Part shown: positions 23,558 to 34,874 of the stretch, piece after piece
Position numbering within the stretch: the first letter of the stretch is position 1
How the letters are laid out: every line of letters begins with the position of its first letter
NCBI GenBank assembly: GCA_014898425.1
Contig: RCSZ01000010.1
Coordinates: 868,001-932,000 of the forward strand
Source of the DNA: Botryotinia globosa
Lineage: Eukaryota; Ascomycota; Leotiomycetes; Helotiales; Sclerotiniaceae
Direction: 5' to 3'
DNA length: 64,000 nt
Notes under the pieces: generated by a model
What the model was told of the DNA's origin: nothing
What the model saw: the letters and a program-made list of their open reading frames with translations, nothing else
Databases searched by the model: none
Program-made: the position numbers and the translations under genes

Positions 23558-24944
23558 CTAAACAATTTCCGGTGCGAACGATGGCCCTGGCGATGACATA
23601 GCATTTCCAGAAAGGCATCTGCGCTCAGCGTTCTCTATCATTCTGTCGACACTACCATCGATCCAGGATGGTGAATTCCCTGTCCATAAGCCCACCAACC
23701 TTCTATATTTCACTAGTAATCGATCAATCCTGCTTTTCTCCTGAGCCGCTAGAACCTCATTCCATTCAAGGATTTCCAGCGAGTACTTGTAGAAGGAGAT
23801 ATCAACATCGACTTCTTGATTGCGAAAATCCTTCACAATATCAACGTATTGTTTACGTAAAAAATTTAGGTCATCAATTCTGTCGATAGTGAGTGGCTTC
23901 AATGATTCGAGTCGATTCTTATAGTCCTGAAGTAGTTCTTCGCCCATAACAGCAAGAGCACAGAGATGGAAAACCGAGCCTGGCTCGGCGATAAATCCAG
24001 ATGACGCGTCCAGAAGATTGTCTTTTACCGTTTGCCATTGATCCACGTATCTAGTAGATCCCCAAATTACACTCCAGATACTCTGTGATGGCGATACATT
24101 GTGTAGAATCGAAGCTTTAAGAAATGCTTTGGTCAAAGTGATGCGCTCTGGGAAAGGGACGTTTTCGTCGATAGATTTGAAATAATTACCGCCGGTCAGA
24201 GAGGAGCCGAGTAGGTTTTTGCAATGGATAGGATTATCCAACCATGAAATGGCACAGGCCATATATTCCCCATCGGATTGCCATTTCTGTAACAAAGGTT
24301 CGAAGGCATGTTCGGCAGGGTATAAAGTATTTATCAAAGGAAGTAGCTCCGAAAGTCTCATGGGCCGTGAAGGAATGGATAGTTCTGGAGCCCGACCTCT
24401 CGCGGGACTGCAGGGCATTGAAGGGTTACAGTAGCCATATTGAGGTTTCTCGGAAGAGCTTTGAGGATCGGATGATGATGATGATAACAGATTAGTGTTA
24501 TGTGCTGAATCGTTCCATATACAAGCTGGAGTAGGATATTCATTTATGAGTGTATCCGCAAAGCTATGCGGGTGAAATTGGCTCGATTGGTTATCATTCA
24601 TCAATAGAAAGAAATTGGCATCTTTCAGATCGTCTTCAGTAAGTTCCGGTTCAACAGAGGAATTCGATTGTGGATCTCGGGTACATCGGGTGCCACATTT
24701 GTTATTTGATTTGTACTTTTTTATTCCCCATTCGCGAAGCATCATTCGGTACATACGAATACTATGTAGAAATAAATGTTTAGCATTTCAAAAGACACCT
24801 CGGAGGAGAGAATTGTTGTTCAAATCACCTTGCACCAAATCCGCGAGTCGATATTAAAGTTTCCCTAACTTGCTCCAACGTTTGTCCTTCTGTCACATAG
24901 AGCTGCTCCAGCTCTTCCTTTATGCTTGCCCAGTCCTTTGGCAT
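23558..24944 (-). CDS. Clr5-domain protein
   Basis: Two exons, complement(join(23558..24761,24829..24944)), about 439 residues. Exon 1 begins MPKDWASIKEELEQLYVTEG, continues through LEQVRETLISTRGFGA and splices (67-base intron, acceptor ATAG) into IRMYRMMLREWGIKKYK. Together these form a complete Clr5 domain (about residues 3-57), a helical domain found at the N-terminus of many filamentous-fungal proteins and named after a cellulose-response locus. The middle (about 60-160) is Ser-rich and disordered. The C-terminal 280 residues look alpha-helical (for example RLLVKYRRLVGLW) without a family I recognise. The domain is suspected to bind nucleic acid or mediate regulation, but its biochemical role is not established. 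A second Clr5 gene lies 3.8 kb downstream at 28752. Confidence 0.82.
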
Positions 24945-25717
24945 TGCCGCGGTTTATTCATTTGATACGTATAGGCCTTTGGTGCTGTAGAATCGATTCG
25001 ATTCGAGTTTCCATTTTGCTGGATTTTTCAGATATTGAATGGGCCAAACGGCTCATAATAATAATGATTGAGAGGAACAACAGATAGGCAAAAGGAGCCG
25101 CAGCCTCGTCTCGAGTGAGCGGCGTGGCGAATCGTTCCTGTGTCATTCATTCATCGCTGTCTGTTACTGTTGACGCGTTCCGTTTGTTGCGCAGTCCGCC
25201 AAGTGTCTCGCTGCTTCCCTGTTTCCGATGATGATATAAGCGTACACCTTTTGCCTCGCCACCACGGTGTGAAGTATTTGTTGTATTACATGCTAGTACA
25301 GTGCTGATTTTAGGCAGTTTTCCGCTACTTCACAGAAGGAAGGTTCTAGAAAGTGCTAGATATCCACGAAAGTGCAATTGCACTTTCGAGAACACAACCG
25401 TTTTGCGTATGCTTGTGCATGCGAATCGTACAAGAAAGGGTATATTATTGGCTCGTTTACCCTCCTTGCTCTCTGTCAGGATTGAAGATCATAATTACCG
25501 CAGTCATCCGCGATCCGTTTTCCCCAAATCACCAGATAAACTCATGATGTTTATTGATTTTATTCTGAAGTTCGGAGTGTGAGGTTGAGTTTTTGTTGCT
25601 CTCCACGGGTTTGTTAGATGACTATTCTCCGCTCGAATTAGCCAAGAGATCCTTCGAGTTATTTATCACAGAAATATTGATCCGAATGTCGTGGCGAGTG
25701 ACGATTCAGTAGGCAAA
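24945..25717. other. Divergent promoter region
   Basis: Lies between two divergent genes. It contains one striking 22-base perfect palindrome (25367-25388). No gene is supported. Confidence 0.5.
25367..25388. repeat. Perfect 22-base palindrome
   Basis: The sequence reads identically on both strands across 25367-25388, with core GTGCAATTGCAC. A related half-site TTGCACTTTC recurs at about 25740, just inside the next gene. It may be a dimeric transcription-factor site or a hairpin. Confidence 0.9.
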
Positions 25718-26737
25718 ATGAAGCGTTGCCCTTCTTGCGGATTGCACTTTCAAAAATGCGAACTATTTCACATTTGCAAAGTGCAAAACGGACTCGTATG
25801 TTGAATTGCATTAAGTATTGCTCAAACCCTCAAGATGTTAATTCCCTATGCAATTACGTTGTGCCTTCAATGCGAAGAAAGCTCCTCGCAATCGAGAATC
25901 TCAGCAGCAATTTCTGTTCAAACAAATTGAAGTTGTCATTTTCTCAGAAATGGCCCCCAAGTACTCGGGACACAGAAGTGATCTTCGCCGATACCAAGCA
26001 AGGTATGTATCTTATCAAATAATTGTTACATGACCTCGGCACAGCTTCACAAATCTTAGTCTAACTAGAACTGCAGCACTCATGGGGTCAAGCAACAACA
26101 CTCATCATCTCAATCAATCGACCACTCCCCAACCGACACTATTCGCCAAACACCACACAATGTACACACAATTGCCTCAAATACTCAAATCCATCCACAA
26201 ATTTTGAGCCATGAGACCCTCAATCAACATACTATTCACCAAGCCCAGCTAACCCAAAATCCATATCATACGCACGTTATATTACAAAACAAGATCCGGA
26301 CCCTCCAGAATGGATTCAGTTCCCTTGGTGTCGACATCCCATTTGATCTTTATCGAAATGAAATTGGCGGACATCACGCCGAAAGTGATGGGATAGAGAG
26401 TAATCCTCGGCAGTATTTCACTACCGACAATTCATACAACTCCCAAAGCCAATCATACACTCCAAATCCGATCTCCACACAACCTCATTCGCTATTCCAC
26501 GGATGCTCGACACAATATCTCGCCCCCGCGAGCACAGCCTCACACACTATACAGCCCACAGAAGATGATTGTACATGGTCCGAAATAAGTCATGAGTACG
26601 ACAACAAGGACCAAGATGTGATGGGTTCGAGCAATGAGTTGTATGGTACCGGAGCTCAATTCCAAGTCTCTTCGTACGATGTTCCACGATACTATGCTTC
26701 GGTCTCTCAATTGGAGACGGATACAATGCAAGGATAA
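25718..26737 (+). CDS. Unrecognised Gln/His/Ser-rich protein, Cys-rich N-terminus
   Basis: Proposed three exons. The second intron (26003..26076; donor GTATGT, CTAACTAG branch region, acceptor GCAG) is convincing and joins RYQA to a Ser then THGVKQQHSS, continuing to a stop at 26737. The first exon starts MKRCPSCGLHFQKCELFHICK at 25718 and reaches a GTATGT donor at 25796. The matching acceptor is uncertain: a GAAG site at about 25871 keeps the frame into KAPRNRESQQQF. The N-terminus has Cys-x2-Cys and a His/Cys pair that could bind zinc, though it is not a standard C2H2 finger. The C-terminal 200 residues are disordered (Gln, His, Ser, Thr). No known family is recognised. If the first exon is wrong, the protein could start at the ATG at 25848. 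Confidence 0.5.
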
Positions 26738-28751
26738 TTACTGCCTGCCACTTGATGAAAGATGGAACTGTTGATCGGAGTGTTGCAATCGAGCAGAATT
26801 GGTTTAGATCTTGAAGAGGCAAAAGTTGGGATTCGGGCAACAGGGGAGATACTAAACGAGCTAGTTCTCTTAGGGTTTGAGCGACCAACGATTCAGGCTT
26901 TGGACGTTCTTATGAAACATAGTATAATAGATAGTATAGATGTGATGATAGACAGACATAGTAATGGTAGCAACAACGCATCTCCTGACATCCGAATTTG
27001 CGGCAAGATCATGTGATATCAACTGGACTGTCATGCTTTTTGTGATCATACAAAACTTCAAATCTCTTCTTCACTGAATTACGGACAAACTCTGATAAAC
27101 CCCGGGCCTTGTTTAATAAATGGTGTGGCTGAACCCCCACCATACACGGCGGGGGCCAATCGAAAAGTGGCAGAAACCCGAACTGTTCATGCAACCTTGT
27201 AACCTTAGCATGCATACATACTTGAAATGCGAACAGGCGGGCACATGAATGACATGATTGGGGATCGTATTCGTGCCAGCCACAACACAGAATTTACCGA
27301 ACGGGGTTTGGTGTGGCTTGTTTTCAATCCTTGTCAATTGGCTGTTGTGCCAGGAGACCGAGTGACCAGTATGAATCTAAAATCAACGGAGCACCGGAGC
27401 GATTACTACAATGATGGATAAAAGGCCGAACCTCTCGGCCGCTTGTGCATTCAGCTTCGAAGTTTAATACTGTCAAGCTCAAAGAAGGAGAAATGATTCC
27501 ATTTCCAATACATCCATTCATTCAGATCAATGGAAATACCAGAAGGTGGGCATGGCGGGGTAACTCTATTAATCCTTAGCGCTGGAACTTAGTGCTCTCT
27601 CAGCGCTTACCCTGTTTTGAATCAACCCCCCTCTCTGAAATGATTTGTCGAACAGAAAATAATAATAAAACATACCAAGCGCCTCATAACAAATCAATCA
27701 GTCTTTCCTAGAGCGCAACGCTTGATGTATTTCTCATGAAGAAACTTCGTCGACCTCTTGAAGTTTGATTTTCATGGATCCGGAAGCCGCTGAAGAAAAG
27801 CGACAGACCTCTAGGTTTGAAGAATCACTGCCAATTGCAGAATGAACGGATCAACGACCGATGAATTACTTTGATCTCAAAGCGCTACAGAGAGCGAATG
27901 ATGGGGTGATGAGCTGTACAATTAAAACCACGATTTAACCTCGAAGGCGTCAAAAGTGGTGGTTGAAGTACCTAGTATCCGGCGACTTTATTGTCTGAGG
28001 TAGCTAGAACTGAATATTGGCTTACAACGCGCTGATCGCTGGAAATTCACCCAAGAGCGCGACGCCGAAGGGACGGTTCACTGTTATATTGAAGATTTTG
28101 GCACTAGAGCACCACTACGCCGCACAAGTGCCGGTGGGCTCAACCTTATAAACATGTGATGCGAAATTTTCTGAAGGAATGCATAACTCCTTCGCCGGTG
28201 AAGTAAATAGATTGCAAGCAACGTTCTTATCTCGTGGGGGCAGCACTCCGTGTTCACAAACCCCATAAAAATTCATTATTCACTATCACCAAACTCCCAC
28301 TTTTCCAAATTGAGCGCCAATTTACAATTCAGCGCATCCATAGAAATGTTTTCGTTATCCAGTATGCATCTTGCACAATTGGACGAATCTTTTTTATCGT
28401 TGCCATTGTTTACTGGAGTGTGTTAATTGTAGAAATGTTAACCGCTGAGTGGAGGCGGTTACCCCTCTAGGTTCCCAGTGACAAACGCCAGTAATCTTCA
28501 ATTGCCATGCTTTCATGCACGTCATGTATGACACTCGTAGAAACCATTGAGCGCGCTTCCCCACTATGCCAATTGTACCTATCAATAAAACAATATCACA
28601 TCATTATCAGATACACTATGGGCCAATAGTTTTTCGTCGCAGGGCGAGGAAAAGAAATATATATCTCCTCATTTGCTCTTTCGAATAAATACAAAAATTC
28701 AAGAATATCAAAGATACAGGAATTGTACTTCATCAAATATCATCCGCAACC
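26738..28751. other. Intergenic, no supported gene
   Basis: Two kilobases with only short domain-free frames, including an ATG frame at 26762-27016 (84 residues) that has no supporting signals. The right end is the promoter and leader of the small Clr5 gene. Confidence 0.5.
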
Positions 28752-29282
28752 ATGCAAAACACATTCGAACATCATAAAACCGAAATCAAGCATCTGTTCT
28801 TCTCGGAACACTTGACTATGTCTGCAATTCAAGAAATCATGAGGAAGAAATACGACTTCAACGCCTCGTGAGTTGAACTATCCTTGACGTATGTGAACAA
28901 ACGCTGACAGCATCACAGAATATCGGCATACAAGACCAAGCTGGCTGAGTGGAATATGTTCATCCCACTCTCAAGCAGTACCAAAATCATGAAGAATCGA
29001 CTTCTTTTGGGCAACAGAAAACGACCCGAGCGCCTATATAACATCTCGAGGTTTACTCCACGCTCTGTTCCCTTGACACCTCCATTGAGCCCTCCAGCAT
29101 TGAAGCATCAGATTGGGAGTACTCGCATCAAGCAAGAACGGGTCGCCCCCTGCTCCATATCTTTAGTCATCCACTCGGGCGAGAAGAAATCGAGGGAGTC
29201 GTTCTATCAAGAGGAATACATCGTCATCCTTGCAGAACTTCGCGGAAGACTTGGAGCTGCACTTGGCCGAGAATCGGGTTGA
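28752..29282 (+). CDS. Small Clr5-domain protein
   Basis: Two exons, join(28752..28867,28919..29282), about 159 residues. The first exon encodes MQNTFEHHKTEIKHLFFSEH and TMSAIQEIMRKKYDFNA. A 51-base intron (GTGAGT to ACAG) leads into ISAYKTKLAEWNMF, completing a Clr5 domain (about residues 3-54). The rest is basic and Pro/Ser-rich (PRSVPLTPPLSPPA). The annotated frame stops at 29282. A second frame shifted by one base is open from about 29,170 to 29,330 and reads as an acidic helix-prone segment (SLQNFAEDLELHLAENRVEE). The true C-terminus may therefore use another small intron, or the gene may carry a frameshift. Function is unknown beyond the domain. Confidence 0.68.
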
Positions 29283-29667
29283 AGAGCTTGAAGCACGTAA
29301 AGAGTCACCAAAAAACCCCACGATTTTGTAGCAACGCAAGCCAAGCATAGGAGAGAAGAAAACCCCGAAGCAAGTGGGCAAGGACACGGGGGATAGGAGC
29401 ATAAGACTTTCGCCAAGAAGACTGAGATGAAGAGAATGCATGTTCATCGTGGAAGACAGAATACGTAAAGGGGTGGTTGTAATACGGTGATCATGTAGGC
29501 GATTGGGGATATCATTTTAGCTCATAGCTCCTAGTTCAGGATTTGTCTAACCAGATACCTCCTCAGAAGAGGACTTCAAATACCTTCTCAGAGGGGGACT
29601 TCATTTCCAGATAGACAGCCTTAGGCCCTTTGAGGAGAAACAACTCCAAAAGAAAATGGAACCCATT
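29283..29667. other. Convergent 3' region
   Basis: Gap between two convergent genes. It may include the alternative C-terminus of the small Clr5 gene (to about 29,330). Otherwise it is untranslated sequence with a short imperfect repeat near 29,550-29,610. Confidence 0.5.
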
Positions 29668-30833
<1,166 letters not shown>

Positions 30834-31257
30834 GATTTTTGACTTTGTTAACTTCTTGGTTTGCTTTGACCAAACTTTTGAGTTGATTGTGGTGGGTGGT
30901 GGGCGGGATTCCCCAAAAGTTGACACTAACTTGCGAGATCGGTCTCCAGTGAATCTTTTTGACCCGACCCTCGGATCATCCCCTCGGCTATTCACACACT
31001 TGAATTAAGTATGTCTTGTCTATTATCACACCTGTCGCTGTAAGATGCACACAAAGATTCATTCCCCTTTTATTTATTCACACACACCTTTTTTTCCGAA
31101 ACCCCATCCCCCTCGTGTCTAGCTAGATACACACTAGGGTAGATGGATGAACATCTGGTAGATCCATGGATGGATGGTAGATAGTAGAGATGAATCATAG
31201 AATGTCTACACTCTCATGTTTCTACCTGACTACCTAGGTAGGTGGGACTATATGGAC

Positions 31258-31302
31258 AAGTCTATCTTCACCAAGTCTATCTTCACCAAGTCTATCTTCA
31301 TC
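31258..31302. repeat. 15-base tandem repeat x3
   Basis: Three copies of AAGTCTATCTTCACC, the last with one change. Confidence 0.9.
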
Positions 31303-31437
31303 AATAGTACTTATCTACACCTGCTTGTGAGTCCCCGCCAGCACATCTACCTCCCTACTCTATCGATATTTCTCGGAATCCAGATGTGTCCTGGTTAGCA
31401 GCCAGATACGTTGTACTACTCACCTGCAGTAGGTATG

Positions 31438-31477
31438 TATGTACTAGGTATGTACTAGGTATGTACTAGGTATGTAC
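31438..31477. repeat. 11-base tandem repeat GGTATGTACTA
   Basis: Two full and two partial copies. Each unit contains the small palindrome GTAC. Confidence 0.85.
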
Positions 31478-32645
31478 GGTGTGGTGTAATATATCGTTAT
31501 ATGTTTCCCTCATACTCTTTAGTGTCTATTCAAGGTTTCAAATACTGTACATACTGAATGCACGAATGCACAAGCAGCACAACCCATACAGTATCATCGC
31601 CTCCATCACCTACCGCCTCCATCACCTACCGAGCCCCCCATGTAAATTGCAATACATATTTCTCTTCTCTCGAACCATTTCGAATCATTCATGGAATGTT
31701 TCACTTCGCTTCAAAACCCAATCAAACAGAGGTCCAAGCTAATTGAGTAAAAGAGTATGTACCGTTGACTATCCTCATTCACGTCCTGCACGACTGATAC
31801 CCATGACCCATTGTCCGAAGGTTAAATTAAATAAATGAATGAATGGGATAGACACAAGACAGCCTTGATATGAACTTTGTGCCTTTTTGTGCCTTTTGGT
31901 GCCTTTTGGGTCCCTTGTACACAAAATAATATCCTAGTCCTATCAAGAACACCCCTATTTCCTCCCTCTCCCCCCCCCCCCTCCCCATCGTCGGAATTAT
32001 AATTTGCAGGCCATTGAAATATTGAAAAGAAGAAGATGTCCCATGTCCACCCCTGCAATATCAAGACCTGGTGATATTTATTCGAGACATAGAGTGTACG
32101 GCCGTTCATTCAAAACCCCTTCTTGCTTCTCTACATACTTTGGGAACAGACTGGTTCATCTAACTTCTAACTTCCATCTCCTAACCCTTTTCTAATAACA
32201 TTGCATTTTGCGTTTGTTTACTTTCAACCACCCACCCATAAGTACCACGATACGGCCAAACTGCGAAACCGTACATCGCGTGTGGTACGGTGGCTTCTTT
32301 AACTTACTCGATTCATTCCAATCCTTGAATAAGTACAAGACAAGTCCCAGTGCACGGCAGATGTAAGATAGCAACAGCTGGCCCTCAATGCCTTATTCGA
32401 TTCACCACTTGACCAGCTGAGATTCAATACTCATCAAAACTAGTACCTCTTCCTAATTTAAAATACTTGGGGAGACGCAATTGGATACACCTTCCTTCTT
32501 CCGCATAGTTAGCAGATCACTGCAACTAGTTTGTGGCAATTACTTCATCCTGGGGCTTGGGTTGTAGCTCCTTCCGCCTTGGTTATATCGATTTAACTTT
32601 CAAGCACAAATTCAAGAGCCATCGGCTCTATAAAAACCCGTCAAC

Positions 32646-34874
32646 ATGTCTAACATAAAAAACCTTCGTGCCATGTTCGAACAAAACAACAAGGAGACTT
32701 CAGTATCACCACCAGACAGAGGTCGTTCTTCAGGAGAATATACATGTAAGTGCCTCGTCATACATTGGGCAGCTTTACGTACTGATCCTCACTTAGTATT
32801 CTCACCAGGAAGTAGCACAACACCCCCGAGGCCACTATCGAAAGTCAGAACGAGCTTTGTAACTGTTGAACGAGGCGCGCAACAAGCCGGTCAGGCAATA
32901 CAACTTGGTCTCAAGAGGCAAGATAGCGATAGTGAACCCAATATGGCGAGCGGTGGCAGTATGGCAAGAAGGAGGACGAGTTTCAGTCTAGATGAACAAT
33001 CTCATCCGAAGGAAACTGCAGAGAGAAAGAAGTCAATATCAGAAGAGTTCGAGGCAAGAAAGGCCAGTATCATGGTTGATGAACTCATTCCCGAATCTGC
33101 CTTGGCAGAAACTCCCGCCTTCGAAGTCAGCAAACAAATCGGGGACCCGGAACCTACCAAACAAACAATACCTGAACGTGGTCGGGAATTGGCGAAGGCA
33201 GCAGAGATCAAGGAGAATCCAAAGAAATCCGAGGAGGAGTCAAGAGCACTGCATACAAGCCCTCCTGCGACAAGAGCAACCAAAAGCCCGACATCGAAAA
33301 CAGGCCCTCCGAAGACCAATGCAACTTCAAAGGTCTCGGACAAAGCTACAAGAACCAAGTCTGCTACGCGCCCTGCACCTATATCTACAGCTAAATCGTC
33401 AACAACACCAAAAATTTCTCCAAGAGTATCATCCCCTCCAAAATCTTCCAGACCAGTTCCAAGGACACCAACAACACCTACAGGTTCTGCAAAGGATGGG
33501 AAGCTGCAGAAGAGTAAAACACCGGAGAAAAAACCAGTGGTTTCATCAAAGACTCCCGATAAGAAACCGGCCAAGAAGACCAGCAGCACTTCGTTGGCCA
33601 CCTCAAGCGGCGCGCGAGCTTCAAGTAAGCCAAGATCGGCTAGTCGACCGGCTGTCAAGAGCAGGAACCCGTCATCGCCTCCACAGAGTGGATTAGGCAA
33701 ACCCAAGCCTAGGTCACCCACAAGGCCAGTGCAACTCCCAGCTTCGCTTCTTGCCCCAACAGCTTCTTCTGGCTCGAAAGGTGCTACCTCGACGCCACCT
33801 GCCAGACAAACCCAAAGCCGTGCATCTGGGGCTATCAAGAACGAACCTGCACCACGTTCTCAAAGCCGTGCTGGAAGTGCACCCAGGTCATCCGCCACCA
33901 CAGCAAAGTCATCGCACCCACCAGTCTCACGGAGTGCTTCGCAAGTGAAGAAAGGAACTACTAGACTATCGCTAGCGCCATCTTCAACCTTGCAAAGAAA
34001 GAGTTCAGCAGGGAGTTTACCGCCTGCTTCAGCACCATTGGCCGATGATGGATTTCTGTCGCGTATGATGAGGCCTACCGCTTCTTCTGCATCCAAGTCA
34101 ACTGATAAATCTCCTCCACCGAAGCGGTCGCTATCTGTAAAGCGACCATCCAGCAGTCTCGGTCACTCCAAGGTTCGTGATACTAAGACTGCTTCTCAAG
34201 CAATTCAGAAGGCGACCAAGCCTACCACAACTAAGGCGGCTGTTTCAAAGTCCGCGGCCCCTGTCACCAAACCAGTTGCCAAAACAGTGCCAAAGGAGAA
34301 GTCGACAGATCTACCCAAGCAGGAAGTCAAACAACAAACTAAGGAAGCAAAGTCGCCAAAAGCAGAGGCTGCTCCTGTGGAATCAGATGTTCCATCATCA
34401 GCTGCAGATGAAACAACTGAAACTGTTGAGGAGACCATTGTTCAACCTGTGGTTGAACAAACAGTGGTCGAAGAAAAGGCTGCTGAGACTCCAGTAGTTG
34501 AGGAGGAGAAAATTGAAGCCCCTGTCGCTCAAACAGAGGTTGCTGTTGCTGAAGCTGAAGAACCAAAGAAGGAAGTTGAAGCCCCCATTGTCCCTGAGCC
34601 AAAGGAGGAAGTTGAGGTCTCGGAGCCTGCAGTTGACGAAGCAGCCCCATCTTCGGAAATAACTGTTGCCGAGCAGCCAAGCATACCATCTAATGAAATT
34701 GAAGCCGAAACTGAACAAATCCAAAGCGCGCCTTCATCTGATGAACCGTCCAAGGTTGATGTTCAGGCTGCAGCCAACCCAGAAGATGATGAGGACCCTG
34801 AGGATGTTGCGGCTAGAGCAGAGATTGCCAGAATCAACGCGGAGATGATGGCTGCTTTGAACAATTCCGAGTAA
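32646..34874 (+). CDS. Large disordered Ser/Pro/Lys-rich protein
   Basis: Two exons, join(32646..32745,32797..34874), about 725 residues. A 51-base intron (donor GTAAGT, acceptor TTAG) is a multiple of three and has no stop, so the genomic frame also reads through it (742 residues). Splicing is preferred because it removes a Cys/Trp-rich insert and joins GEYT to LFSPGSSTTPP. The conserved-looking part is the N-terminus (MSNIKNLRAMFEQNN and RPLSKVRTSFVTVE). Residues about 180-540 are basic, Ser/Pro/Thr/Lys-rich and repetitive. Residues about 550-700 are strongly acidic (Glu/Val/Pro runs). The protein ends with a helical segment, EDVAARAEIARINAEM. It is very likely intrinsically disordered. The polarity of basic middle and acidic tail suggests a scaffold or cytoskeleton-associated protein, but I do not recognise its family. 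Confidence 0.78.
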   Translation: MSNIKNLRAMFEQNNKETSVSPPDRGRSSGEYTCKCLVIHWAALRTDPHLVFSPGSSTTPPRPLSKVRTSFVTVERGAQQAGQAIQLGLKRQDSDSEPNMASGGSMARRRTSFSLDEQSHPKETAERKKSISEEFEARKASIMVDELIPESALAETPAFEVSKQIGDPEPTKQTIPERGRELAKAAEIKENPKKSEEESRALHTSPPATRATKSPTSKTGPPKTNATSKVSDKATRTKSATRPAPISTAKSSTTPKISPRVSSPPKSSRPVPRTPTTPTGSAKDGKLQKSKTPEKKPVVSSKTPDKKPAKKTSSTSLATSSGARASSKPRSASRPAVKSRNPSSPPQSGLGKPKPRSPTRPVQLPASLLAPTASSGSKGATSTPPARQTQSRASGAIKNEPAPRSQSRAGSAPRSSATTAKSSHPPVSRSASQVKKGTTRLSLAPSSTLQRKSSAGSLPPASAPLADDGFLSRMMRPTASSASKSTDKSPPPKRSLSVKRPSSSLGHSKVRDTKTASQAIQKATKPTTTKAAVSKSAAPVTKPVAKTVPKEKSTDLPKQEVKQQTKEAKSPKAEAAPVESDVPSSAADETTETVEETIVQPVVEQTVVEEKAAETPVVEEEKIEAPVAQTEVAVAEAEEPKKEVEAPIVPEPKEEVEVSEPAVDEAAPSSEITVAEQPSIPSNEIEAETEQIQSAPSSDEPSKVDVQAAANPEDDEDPEDVAARAEIARINAEMMAALNNSE

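Larger units (their letters stand above)
30834..32645. other. Divergent promoter region with short tandem repeats
   Basis: Lies between LYS12 (-) and the gene at 32646 (+). It contains a 15-base and an 11-base tandem repeat (listed separately), a poly-C tract near 31,970, and TAGATGG-rich sequence near 31,140-31,200. No gene is supported. Confidence 0.55.

Noticed and set aside
26762..27016. 84-residue ATG frame after the Gln/His-rich gene
   Set aside because: No domain, no splice signals, and likely 3' untranslated sequence.
33002..33838. Long minus-strand frame of 278 residues
   Set aside because: Antisense to the Ser/Pro/Lys-rich coding exon, whose skewed composition keeps the opposite frame open.
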